From assembly GCA_026419775.2 (NCBI GenBank), contig JAOPGA020001684.1, forward strand, positions 1 to 38,958: 38,958 nucleotides of DNA, in the 5' to 3' direction. Shown piece after piece: positions 30,489 through 38,958 of this stretch (its first letter is position 1; each line of letters opens with the position of its first letter). The notes below the pieces were generated by a model that made no database searches, was not told the DNA's origin, and saw nothing but the letters and a program-made list of their open reading frames with translations. The translations under genes and the position numbers were made by a program. The DNA comes from Acrasis kona (taxonomy: Eukaryota; Heterolobosea; Eutetramitea; Acrasida; Acrasidae).

Positions 30489-32207
30489 TTAATTTACTGA
30501 GTTTAGTCTTTGGTTTTTCTTCACTTGCATCACGTTGTATAATAGCAGGCAGATTACTGTGATGATGACTAATAATGTAGCGCTGTAGACACCTATAAAT
30601 AAATAAATATTGACCTGTGCAACACTTCCTGTATCTTGATAAAATCCATCGTAAGCATCATTTGTTCCAAAATATTCTCGTTTCTTTTCATCATCAGCAC
30701 TAAAGTCGATCTTAACGAGGTTTTGTAGGCATGAAGTATCTAGAAGTTTGGTGGAATTATTCTTCAAGAAAGAAACTAGAATCTGCATTCCACAAGTTAA
30801 TTTGGAATCTGTGACAACAGAGTTTAAGACTACAATGTGAACTCCATTAGAAGTCTCAATCAAAGCCTTATCAGGCGATTGAATAGATTGGAACTGTTGT
30901 CTAGCATAGTGGATGGGGGTTTGAGCATCAAGCAAACCATTCATCAACAGGACTGGTTTCGTTGTTGTAAAGCTTGTGTTGTAAAGACTTTCTGGGACAT
31001 CATACAAAGTCCACGATGTTCGGTTTTGGGTGATGCCAAATCTAAAGTAGCCATTTGAAAAAAAAGTAGAGTCAAACACTTCTAACAATTGGTCTAGAGT
31101 TGTGTTTCTGTTCCACAACTCTGAAAATATTATATTTTGGAACAAAATGATAGAATCCAATGGTTTTTCGGGTAGGGGTGAATAATAGATTTCATCTAGC
31201 ATCTTAAACATATGATTTAGGGAAGGAACATCCTGTTCTATGTCACAACGGTTAAGACGATATAAAAGTGCGGGAATCATATCTCGATGGTCTGGGTTCA
31301 TTAACATTTTTGCCAAAGTGCTTTTGAGACGGATAGAATCAATTACATCAGTAATGTCAGGACAACTGTTAGATTTAAACAACTTTGTAAACAATGAATC
31401 AATAAATTTTCTTGGTGTGATTGTTAGTTTGCTACTGCAAGCACCGTCTTGTCCACATCTATCTAAAAACCTTAAGCCTATATTGTTCACCTGTGTGTCC
31501 CACTGATCAAAAGAATAGATTAAATTAGGATTGTTAGCAGGGGCGGTTGTCGAAACAACAGAGTCCATGACTACACCCGAAATTAAATCTTTATCAGCAA
31601 CTTGCATAATGCGAGTGACCAACATGGTGCCGTACGATATTCCAAATAAATAATGTTGTTTATTATATAGCTCCTTTTCGTGTTTGATAATGCTTATCGC
31701 ATCACGTGCTGCATTTATGGAGGAGAAGGAGATTGTTTCATTCCCATAATTCTTCTTAAAGTCATCAAAGCATGATGGCATCTCGTCCATTGTGATTGTA
31801 GCGCCTCCGTCACTTCCGACAGATTCTGCTTGTGAAGCTTCACATCCAAGTCTCGTCGATCTTCCCACGCCTCTATGTTCAATCATATAAAAGTTAAAAT
31901 CGCTCTCAAGGGTGATATCTAGTGTGTGCACTATCGGCTCCAAAGTAATCGATGGACTTCCAGGACCTCCTTCGAAAAGCCACAATGATTTGGTGGCGCT
32001 TGGTGATGCAACGGTGCGTTTCACAAATACTTGTATCTCTCTTGAGGGCTGGTCGTGATTCAACGGAACTGATATGGATGCACATTCGGCTTTCGGTGCC
32101 TCCGGTACAATTTTGTTGGTGAAGAGAGGGCATTCATGCCAAACTATATTTAGTGACGTAACGTATGTGCAGCAAAGTAGAATCAATACCGCAGTGACAC
32201 CATTCAT
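30489..32207 (-). CDS. Secreted/membrane S33-type alpha/beta hydrolase (tripeptidyl-aminopeptidase-like)
   Basis: 572 residues, intronless. A signal peptide spans residues 1-18 (MNGVTAVLILLCCTYVTS). The start of the fold reads ECASISVPLNHDQPSREIQVFVKR, typical of TAP/S33 peptidases. The oxyanion loop is FEGGPGSPS, followed by EHRGVGRST. The nucleophile elbow is FGISYGT, and the C-terminal TAP-like domain supplies the Asp (NGLLDAQTP) and the His (NGVHIVV). Near the C-terminus one hydrophobic helix (IYLFIGVYSATLLVIITVICLL) and a basic tail suggest a type I membrane protein with the catalytic domain outside or in a lysosome-like compartment. It should release N-terminal peptides or Pro residues; specificity cannot be read. 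Confidence 0.85.
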   Translation of the reverse strand: MNGVTAVLILLCCTYVTSLNIVWHECPLFTNKIVPEAPKAECASISVPLNHDQPSREIQVFVKRTVASPSATKSLWLFEGGPGSPSITLEPIVHTLDITLESDFNFYMIEHRGVGRSTRLGCEASQAESVGSDGGATITMDEMPSCFDDFKKNYGNETISFSSINAARDAISIIKHEKELYNKQHYLFGISYGTMLVTRIMQVADKDLISGVVMDSVVSTTAPANNPNLIYSFDQWDTQVNNIGLRFLDRCGQDGACSSKLTITPRKFIDSLFTKLFKSNSCPDITDVIDSIRLKSTLAKMLMNPDHRDMIPALLYRLNRCDIEQDVPSLNHMFKMLDEIYYSPLPEKPLDSIILFQNIIFSELWNRNTTLDQLLEVFDSTFFSNGYFRFGITQNRTSWTLYDVPESLYNTSFTTTKPVLLMNGLLDAQTPIHYARQQFQSIQSPDKALIETSNGVHIVVLNSVVTDSKLTCGMQILVSFLKNNSTKLLDTSCLQNLVKIDFSADDEKKREYFGTNDAYDGFYQDTGSVAQVNIYLFIGVYSATLLVIITVICLLLYNVMQVKKNQRLNSVN

Positions 32208-32643
32208 TTTATTTACTACTCCGAAGTGAGTGAAACTCCAGGTTAACTAAAATTATGTAACAACAAGTTAATTCACAGAAACACATCTTGGTGCATATTC
32301 TTTTATTTCTTGTCGTCATTATATTATAACTTTTGTGCAATGCCACAATCACTCGTTTCTACCAAACATTAAAGGCTTTTGCTCAAATTATCAAAGTGCG
32401 ACAGGATTCTGACTAAAAATATAATCACCTCACTCACTCTTTGTTTGAACTACATATTAAAAAGGTGTTTCAAAGCTGATTACAATTTGTGGGTGAATCT
32501 TTTTTGTACTTTAACCCTTGATTAAATTTCCAATCCCACATTTGGTCAAATAAACCCGAATCAATCTTATCATGTCATAATAATTGACAAATGATGTAAC
32601 CGTGATCGTTAATCGAGGCTACTGAATAAAACCATCACAAAGC
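32208..32643. other. Divergent intergenic region
   Basis: 436 bp between the divergent starts of the S33 hydrolase and the PAK kinase. It is AT-rich and holds both promoters, with no recognisable gene or repeat. Confidence 0.4.
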
Positions 32644-33924
32644 ATGGATGAGGAACCAAACAAAAAAACAACAAAGGGTTCACTCACAACGGCCATGAAC
32701 TTCTTGAATAAGATTCTCCGTCGTAACCGCAACAAGAACTTGGAGATTAACACAACCAAGGCCGACATGCAGGCAAAGCGGACGATGACTTCTCCAGGAA
32801 GTGCAAGGTCGCCAAAGCCAGAGATCATGGGTCAAGAGATTCCAATAGGTGCACCTGAAGGTTTTAAGCGCACTGTCCACGTATCACTAGATCCACACTC
32901 TGATACTGGCTTTAAGGGTATTCCAGAGGATTGGCGAAATATACTACAAGTTAATGGATTTTCTACCGAACAAACTCCACAAGACTCCAAAATCCTATTG
33001 AATGGTATCGAAATTTTGACCAACGAAGCAACAAGAGCATCGAGAACAAAATTCATTTCTCCAGTAGGAAAGAAATTGGATGACTTTTTGATCAAGAAGG
33101 ACCCCACAAAGCTGTTTGGTAATCTTGTAAGACTCGACGAAGGCGCCTGCGCAACAGTGTACAAGGGTACCTACCTTCCAACAAATAAGCTGTGTGCAAT
33201 CAAAATCATCAAGGACACAGTCAACGCCACCGACGAGAGCCTTATCAATGAAATCTATATTATGAGCGCCTGCAAAAATGATAATATTGTGGAATTCTTG
33301 GGTGCATACTTACATGAGGGACAACTGTGGATATCAATGGAATTTTTGGAAGGTGGCAAACTGACCGATTTGATTACAAAAGTTGAGTTTAGTGAACCAG
33401 AGATTGGATACGTTTGTAAAGAGATCCTTCAAAGCCTAAAGTATCTTCATAGAGAAAAACTTCTTCACCGTGACATCAAGAGCGACAACGTTTTGATAGG
33501 AGCAAAGGGAGAGGTTAAGCTGGCTGATTTTGGTTTTTGTGTAGAACTTGTGAATGACAAAAGAAAAACAGTAATCGGGACGCCATATTGGATGGCTCCA
33601 GAAGTAGTCATGGGAACTCCGTATGACAGTAAGATTGACATTTGGTCTTTGGGTATAATGGCGCTTGAGATGGCCGACGGTGATCCACCACACATGCACT
33701 TGCCACCATTGAGAGCACTATACCAAATTGCAAAACAACCAGCGCCCAAAGTGCAGGATCTAGAAAAGTGGTCCCCAGAGTTCCAGGACTTTCTAGAATG
33801 TTGCTTGAGGAAAGATTGCAACACCCGCCTTACCGCCGACCAACTGTTACAGCACAAGTTTATAAAACAGGCAACCAGCGGTGACTTTTTAATCCGCCTG
33901 TTAGAATGGAAGAAGAACAACTAA
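32644..33924 (+). CDS. p21-activated kinase (PAK/STE20 Ser/Thr kinase)
   Basis: 426 residues, intronless. A basic N-terminus is followed by a CRIB/PBD motif from residue 68 (IGAPEGFKRTVHVSLD, then GIPEDWRNIL) that binds GTP-loaded Rac/Cdc42. The kinase domain starts near residue 157. Its glycine loop reads LDEGACATVYKG, so two of the three usual glycines are replaced by Asp and Ala. The remaining catalytic elements are intact: CAIKIIK lysine, INEIYIM helix-C Glu, HRDIKSDN, ADFGF and the STE20-type activation segment GTPYWMAPEVV. Activation would follow Rho-GTPase binding and phosphorylation of the Thr in that segment. It probably acts in actin and motility control. The protein lacks PH or Pro-rich regions. 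Confidence 0.93.
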   Translation: MDEEPNKKTTKGSLTTAMNFLNKILRRNRNKNLEINTTKADMQAKRTMTSPGSARSPKPEIMGQEIPIGAPEGFKRTVHVSLDPHSDTGFKGIPEDWRNILQVNGFSTEQTPQDSKILLNGIEILTNEATRASRTKFISPVGKKLDDFLIKKDPTKLFGNLVRLDEGACATVYKGTYLPTNKLCAIKIIKDTVNATDESLINEIYIMSACKNDNIVEFLGAYLHEGQLWISMEFLEGGKLTDLITKVEFSEPEIGYVCKEILQSLKYLHREKLLHRDIKSDNVLIGAKGEVKLADFGFCVELVNDKRKTVIGTPYWMAPEVVMGTPYDSKIDIWSLGIMALEMADGDPPHMHLPPLRALYQIAKQPAPKVQDLEKWSPEFQDFLECCLRKDCNTRLTADQLLQHKFIKQATSGDFLIRLLEWKKNN

Positions 33925-34214
33925 ATGTATGTATATTATTAGAGTAAAATAAAAACTTGTTATCAATTAATTATGACAATACATGATTTTTAATTTCGAA
34001 AAAATGCTCACCTATCCACAAGTACATCGGTTTAATTTATTAACTATACAACAAGATTAAACGATTAAATTCAAAAACAAGTAAAGTATTTAATAGAGCA
34101 CATACAACAGTGCATCTATGTTATATTGGTGTTCGACAATTATTCATCATAATTGACCAGGTTTGAATTTCAATTTTGTTTACAATCACTTATCGTACAA
34201 TAAATAAAACATCA

Positions 34215-35864
34215 ATGGGTGGGGCTTTGGCAAAATCCCGTCCCGTAACCGAAACTGCGAAGGAGGTAGAGCAGCCTGAGCAGAAGGTTGAGGAGAAACC
34301 TGAACAACAACAGAATGACCCGTCGCCCTCCCAAGAACCTAAAGACCAAAGCCCAGAAGCCCCAACAAATCCGGAACCGATAACAAAGCAACAATCTTCA
34401 AAAGGGTTGTTAGACGACATTGAAAGGGAACTTGAGACAAACAACGAGACAATCAGCGAGCAGCAATTAGGTAATTTTAGTCATGTAATCGAGTTAACCT
34501 AGTTAGAGGGTTTGGAGATTGTTGGAAGCCAAATGAACGTTGACAAAACTCCAGAACAAAGTGTACCAGCAACTCAACCAATTGTAGTTAATGCCGACGT
34601 AGCCGAAGATGGACAAGATTTTCAAGACATTGAGAACACTCAGGAGGTCGTAGATGCCTCCAATCTGACCATCCACCAAGCGTGCTTCTCTAACAACCTT
34701 GATAGAGTGAGGCATTTGGTGGAGTCAGAAAATGTGGATGTAAATGGCACCGTATCCAAATTAGATTGTCCGCAGTCAGTTGGTGGAATCATCAAGAAGG
34801 CTACTGCTCTACATTGTGCATCCATGATTGGTAACATTGCAATAGTAGAGTATTTGATTTCTTATGGTGCCGAGGTTGACAAGAAGGCTTCTTACACAAT
34901 CAACAAGGATTCAATATCCACCAAGTTGGAAGATGCTACTCCACTGCTTATCGCTGTAAAGTGTAAACATAACCAAGTCGTAACTACTCTGATAGACGCT
35001 GGAGCCGACCCCGCTAATGCAACCGCTAGCTACGAGAGAATCGGAGAGCAGCCTACCATCAAGCACACAAAGATCAATGCCCTGCATGTCGCTGCTCTTT
35101 TTGATTCGGATACTAACGCGCTGCTATCTGTTAACCCTGACCTCGCCACATCAGTCAGCGGAGAGGGTCATGTCTACAAAGACTTTGTGAAGCCTGAACA
35201 AGGAAATAGTACTCTAGCTATAAGAGAAGCTAATCCTCTCAAACTAATCATACTTGGTCCGCCAGCTGGTGGTAAAGGAACTGCTTGTGAGTTGATAAAA
35301 GAAAAATATGGAGTGGTGCATTTATCGACTGGAGATATACTAAGAGATAACATTGCAAGGAAAACTGATTTGGGAAATAAAGTTAAACCTTTTATGGACG
35401 AGGGATCCTTGGTCCCTGATGATTTAATTGTAGACTTGGTGATTAATAGATTAGAAAGTCAGGATTGTGTTGACAAAGGATGGTTGTTGGACGGTTTTCC
35501 TAGAACCCCATCTCAAAGCGAGTGTATGGTTCAAAAAAACATTTTACCAACGGCTGTGCTTGTTTTGAAGGTTGATGATGAAATTGTAGAGATGCGTATG
35601 GGCGGTCGTAGGCTAGATCCGGAGACTGGTACAATCTATCACATCAAGTTTAACCCACCACCAACTAAGGAAATTGAGGACCGACTGCAAATCAGAGCTG
35701 ATGACACCGCCGATAAAATTAAAGTTAGACTCGAGAATTATTACAAACATTCTGAACAGGTGGCCAGTTCGTTCAAGGACTTGATTGTAAATATTGATGG
35801 AAATGGAAGTGCGAAGGAGGTGGGAGAGCAAATTTCAAAGTCGATTGATGGATTGAAAAAATAA
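34215..35864 (+). CDS. Ankyrin-repeat/adenylate kinase fusion, probably N-myristoylated
   Basis: Exons 34215-34470 and 34507-35864 (36-nt intron) give 537 residues. The start MGGALAKSRP fits an N-myristoylation site. Residues ~10-75 are Glu/Pro/Gln-rich and disordered. Ankyrin repeats span about residues 145-300 (LTIHQACFSNNLDRVRHLV; TALHCASMIGNIAIVEYLI; TPLLIAVKCKHNQVVTTLI). Adenylate kinase follows: P-loop GPPAGGKGT (residues 336-344), STGDILR, GWLLDGFPRT, the short lid GRRLDPETGTIYHIKFNPPP and RADDTADKIKVRLENYY. The enzyme interconverts ATP, AMP and ADP. Myristate and ankyrin repeats would place it on a membrane or scaffold, perhaps the flagellum, as known for kinetoplastid flagellar adenylate kinases with targeting extensions. 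That placement is inference. Confidence 0.88.
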
Positions 35865-35970
35865 ATACTTTGCGTTTTTTCTTTCAATTAAGAGTTGTGT
35901 AATGTAAATTTGATGTAATCATTTTAATTAGTTCAATTTGTACAATCACATATCACTTAGGTCGTGCACA

Positions 35971-36525
35971 TCACTTGCTTGGTTCTAATAATAAGAACAC
36001 CAATTGTCCAAGTTCTACGCCAGCGAATGTATATTGAGCAGTTCCATAGTACTTGATAAAATTAAGGAAGAATTTAGTAACCTCTGTTTTGTGATGCCAA
36101 ATGTTGACAGCTTCCTTGACTATAACTTTCAAAACACCTCCAGTCTTGACTTCGTTCGCCAACCTCTTAATGTCATCGACCAGTCTAGCAGCTCCGCACT
36201 TCTTCAAGTCCAATGCTAAGGAGTTCAGACCTTTACCAAAATTCACAATGCCCTCCAAAACAATACTTGGTGAGAGAGTTTTAACTCCTTGTCTGATTTG
36301 TGTGTAAGAATCGGTGAATTCGTGTATCGATAACTCTGTCTGCTTCACACACTCTGTAACATTTGAAATTTTTGATGCAACACCAAAACAGAATCCTTTC
36401 ACGAAGTCAAGAGCTCTACTTGAATTGGCATCATTGGCATTCTCCACACGTGCATGCAAGCTCTGGGTGCATATATGTTGGGCTAACAAAAGGATTGTGA
36501 AAAGTACGATGAGCACTGACTTCAT
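35971..36525 (-). CDS. Small secreted protein, unknown function
   Basis: 184 residues from ATG 36525, intronless, with a signal peptide MKSVLIVLFTILLLAQHICT. The mature part is mostly helical with three cysteines (in KGFCFGVA, VTECVKQ and KKCGAARL), one N-glycosylation site (NVT) and a hydrophobic C-terminal helix (YTFAGVELGQLVFLLLEP). The tail has no clear GPI signal. The stop is TGA, the only non-TAA stop in the window. I do not recognise the family. Confidence 0.65.
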   Translation of the reverse strand: MKSVLIVLFTILLLAQHICTQSLHARVENANDANSSRALDFVKGFCFGVASKISNVTECVKQTELSIHEFTDSYTQIRQGVKTLSPSIVLEGIVNFGKGLNSLALDLKKCGAARLVDDIKRLANEVKTGGVLKVIVKEAVNIWHHKTEVTKFFLNFIKYYGTAQYTFAGVELGQLVFLLLEPSK

Positions 36526-37564
36526 TTTGCCTAAAATTGACAGCCGCGTGATTGATTTGGTTTTTTTTGTAAGGAAAGACTACAAGGATTATTTTACTGT
36601 AAAACTTGTCCGGTGGAAACACCCAAGCGTGGAAACAGTTATAAAAGGCGAGTTTTATTGTAAATTTATTGCGTATGTAATTTCTGTTTTGGAAAAATGT
36701 CGATTTTATTTTTTTGTGTTTCATTATGAAAACTACATTTGTTCTTATTGTTTCCATTGTTGTGGACGATAGATACATTATCCTTTGTTCAACTTCCGAT
36801 AATATTCAAATCAATTTCGGTCCTGTTGTGATTTGCAATGATGTGTTGATGTTATCTTTAGCACTTGTTGATAAGAAGGGCATATTATGTCGCTTGGTAC
36901 GCTCTTCAAAGTTTGCGTCGCGCTTGCACTCTACCAAAATTGTATGTTTTTCGTACTGCTTAGAATAATAAAAATACATTTTGCATTATTAAATGGTTTG
37001 CTTCTGCGGTCATAGCACAACAGGATGTAATCACTTGAACGAAAGCACATATCCTTCAAACTGTGATAATCCTCATTACCAGAAGTTTCTGTAACGTGAA
37101 CAATTACTCCACCCCTTTCGTGAGGGACGTATTTGTAAGGCATCGTCAATCGTCGGATCAAAATTCTAGAAGTACAAAGCTTTTAATGAATCGTATAATT
37201 AATCAATATTAATACTTCCTTTAAAGTAATATACATACGAAAATACCATTGTTAGTGAGATTTCAAAATTAGAGGGCGTTGTCACTTGTGACCTGGAACT
37301 ACTAGTAGGTTGACTCAACTTCGTTTCCCAATTACGATGTCTTTTTGACATTCAAACAAGTATCTTGTAAATAAATTGTATACACGGTGATGACCTCCTA
37401 AACCTCAGTCAGAGGATGCGTGTAATAAAGACAACCTTATATGGCGAAAATATCAATGACTATTGATGTTTTCCGACATTGATTAGGATGAAAAGATGAC
37501 TTTGATGGATCAATGTTTCTTCATAAAAATTTTGAAAGGAGCAAAATAGTCGCTGGTACTTTTA
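36526..37564. other. Intergenic region containing a decayed GTPase gene
   Basis: A 1039-bp stretch without an intact gene. Its middle (36800-37310) is the decayed Ras-type gene described separately. 36526-36800 and 37311-37564 are AT-rich flanks with no convincing frame; the latter should contain the CAP gene promoter. Confidence 0.5.
36800..37310 (-). pseudogene. Decayed Ras-family small GTPase
   Basis: Successive minus-strand fragments follow the order of a small GTPase. 37309-37292 gives LLVVPG, like the strand before the P-loop, but the P-loop is broken by stops and shifts. After a probable 73-nt intron (37238-37166), 37165-37142 reads NFDPTIDD, a switch-I effector loop. A frame change follows, then ETSGNEDYHSLKDM at 37089 onward (DTAGQE-like switch II) and SDYILLCYDRRSKPFNNAK. 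A second change occurs at the T run 36979-36982, then TILVECKRD (NKxD box changed to CKRD, 36928-36917) and STSAKDNIN (G5, 36854-36868). Several disabling changes and a lost G1 motif indicate a pseudogene. Ras rather than Rho is favoured by DPTIDD. Confidence 0.75.
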
Positions 37565-38341
37565 ATGAGACCCTACGCAATTCTAGTTGTTATAGCGTTA
37601 TGTGTCGCATTTGTGTACTGTGATATGGTTTTTGAGTTCTCTGATGCGGACAAAAAGACTATTGTCGACAATCACAACTATTACCGATCCATGGTGTCGC
37701 CTGCGGCAGCAAATATGCAACCTGTTGTCTGGGATGAGGCAGTGGCTAATTTTGTCAAGAACTACGCTAAGAGTTGTCCTGGTTCTGGTAACACGGTCCC
37801 ACATAATCCAAGCAGGATTATTAATGGTGTTTACGCTGGAGAGAACATCTATTCGAGCACAGCTTCAATGGCGCTAACTACTCCACAAAGAAGTTGGAAT
37901 AATGAAAAGAACAACTACAACTTTGACACGTAAGAAGTTGTTGGTTGAATGACATTAACAACAAATAGAAAAGCATGCTCCGGAGTGTGTGGTCACTATA
38001 CTCAACTAGTGTGGGCTAAATCAACAAAGATAGGATGTGTGAAAGTTAAATGTGATAGTAAGAAGTACAAGTACAATTACATTTGTGATTACGTACCGGG
38101 AGGTAATATCAACGGAGGTAGACCATATATTGCTGCAACCCCAGCGGATACTACAGCACAACCAGTCTATAGTGGCGCACCTTTCGACCTCAGTTTGAAC
38201 TCTACATTTGGTAATGAAACGAGTGGTAATAGTACAGTCGGAGACGATCTTGAATACTCAAATTCCTCAACGAGAACAGGTTACAACTGGTTATTACTTG
38301 CTGTATTACTCATCCTTCAAATTACCTTAATGTTGCTATAA
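37565..38341 (+). CDS. CAP-superfamily (SCP/PR-1) protein, probably GPI-anchored
   Basis: Exons 37565-37929 and 37969-38341 (39-nt intron) give 245 residues. A signal peptide is at 1-19 (MRPYAILVVIALCVAFVYC). The CAP domain shows IVDNHNYYRS, VWDEAVANFVKNYAKSC, the cavity His in VPHNPSR, GENIY, the signature GHYTQLVWAK and YICDYVPGGN. The C-terminal 65 residues are Ser/Thr/Asn-rich with several potential N-glycosylation sites. They end in a hydrophobic run with no cytoplasmic tail (NWLLLAVLLILQITLMLL), which fits a GPI-attachment signal; a simple C-terminal anchor is the alternative. CAP proteins are secreted sterol- or lipid-binding or defence-type proteins; the ligand here is unknown. Confidence 0.88.
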
Positions 38342-38909
38342 TAAAGAGTTTGTATTTGTACTCATTTATAATGCTGATGGCATCCTCCTTTGAAATTGAT
38401 TGATTGGTATTATTTATCTAAATCCAAAATATGATCATATACGTTCTAACACACTTGGTTTATCCACTCAACCAGATTTATTCTGCAAAGATTAGTCTAG
38501 GGTCACAGGTATCAAATCACTATCTAAAAAATTCTCAAATGGCATCCAAATCTTCACAACCTTGAAGCAATCTTTGGTCTCGCATCGGAGACCACATTGG
38601 TTTCTTATACATTCATTTCGCTGCAACACACTCTCTGAATTGCGATTGCTTACAATGATACTGGATATTTGTTAATAATGCATCTAAAGGAGTCCGTTAA
38701 CAAAATGACAGGCCTGTCTCGCTTGACCAATCGAACGCAAACAACTTATGATTCGGGTTCCCTAATTTATTTTCGGATACTATAAAAAAATTTTGCATAC
38801 TATTTATGTATATCACAATCTTTTTTTACTTTTTAGTTCCGGGCGTGAGTATAAAAACAGATGACAAAATATTGTGAGTCCACTCAAAAAAATCAATAAA
38901 CAACATCAT
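38342..38909. other. Intergenic region upstream of the last gene
   Basis: 568 bp, AT-rich, containing the 3' end of the CAP gene (AATAAAG at its stop) and the promoter of the partial gene. A CCAAT box (GACCAATCG) is near 38725. No coding frame was recognised. Confidence 0.4.
38850..38857 (+). promoter_or_regulatory. TATA box of the right-edge gene
   Basis: TATAAAAA lies 53-60 nt upstream of the ATG at 38910, in the context GTGAGTATAAAAACAG. Spacing matches that seen for the VWD gene. Confidence 0.55.
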
Positions 38910-38958
38910 ATGAACAAGAGAATTCTCTCTATTGCCGTTCTAATCGCTCTCTGGGTTT
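38910..38958 (+). CDS. 5' end of a secreted protein gene (cut by the window edge)
   Basis: ATG at 38910 begins MNKRILSIAVLIALWV before the window ends, a typical signal-peptide start (basic n-region, then hydrophobic core). A good TATA box lies ~55 nt upstream and the leader is A-rich (AATAAACAACATC), as in other genes here. Only 16 codons are visible, so the product is unknown. Confidence 0.55.
   Translation, partial: MNKRILSIAVLIALWV

Noticed and set aside
36431-36778. Minus-strand frame upstream of the small secreted protein
   Set aside because: It overlaps that gene's start and signal peptide in another frame and has random composition.
1-38958. tRNA genes, rRNA, CRISPR arrays, transposons
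   Set aside because: No T-loop/B-box context with a cloverleaf, no regular repeat-spacer array, and no transposase or reverse-transcriptase motifs were found by reading both strands.

Overview
The window is a gene-dense stretch of nuclear DNA from a unicellular eukaryote. It holds 24 protein-coding genes, two of them cut by the window edges, and one decayed gene, or about one gene per 1.6 kb on both strands. No rRNA, tRNA, CRISPR array or transposon was recognised. I reconstructed 31 GT-AG introns by eye; 30 are only 36-51 nt long. All but one of the 22 visible stop codons are TAA. A PIERCE-type ciliary microtubule inner protein indicates a flagellum-forming lineage. A RWP-RK factor, a CASP golgin, PAK-type signalling, a myosin light chain and many secreted proteins fit an amoeboflagellate. 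A heterolobosean (Naegleria/Acrasis-like) source is my best guess; this is inference from gene content, not a sequence match.

Layout. 1-1494 (-): secreted Ser/Thr/Pro-rich surface protein, C-terminus off the left edge. 2209-3717 (+): sphingosine kinase, followed by a decayed duplicate of its 3' end. 4448-4807 (+): very small RWP-RK protein. 5762-7966 (+): bromodomain/NET protein. 7977-11298 (-): six-exon PreP/M16C relative whose zinc site is destroyed. 11374-12426 (-): membrane-anchored alpha/beta hydrolase. 12482-12913 (+): small one-pass membrane protein. 13346-14722 (-): secreted VWD protein with a Lys/His tail. 15003-17082 (-): CASP golgin, 36 bp from a divergent S9 peptidase at 17119-19510 (+). 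19513-21567 (-): TPR protein whose stop codon shares a palindrome with the peptidase stop. 21661-22239 (-): secreted helical protein.

22398-25311 (-): eleven-exon coiled-coil protein. 25419-25877 (-): myosin essential light chain. 26073-26432 (+): PIERCE-type protein. 26448-27324 (-): coiled-coil protein. 27521-28843 (-): ribosomal protein L3. 29197-30307 (-): thaumatin-like protein. 30489-32207 (-): S33-type peptidase. 32644-33924 (+): PAK kinase. 34215-35864 (+): ankyrin-adenylate kinase fusion. 35971-36525 (-): small secreted protein. About 36800-37310 (-): decayed Ras-type GTPase. 37565-38341 (+): CAP protein with a GPI-type tail. 38910 to the edge (+): start of another secreted protein.

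Themes. About eight products enter the secretory pathway, suggesting a surface or extracellular-matrix and digestive repertoire. PIERCE is flagellar, and the ankyrin-adenylate kinase, TPR and coiled-coil proteins might be (speculative). The most unusual items are the intact but non-catalytic PreP homologue, the decayed GTPase, three places needing a one-base reading shift, and the extreme compaction of introns, stops and intergenic spaces.
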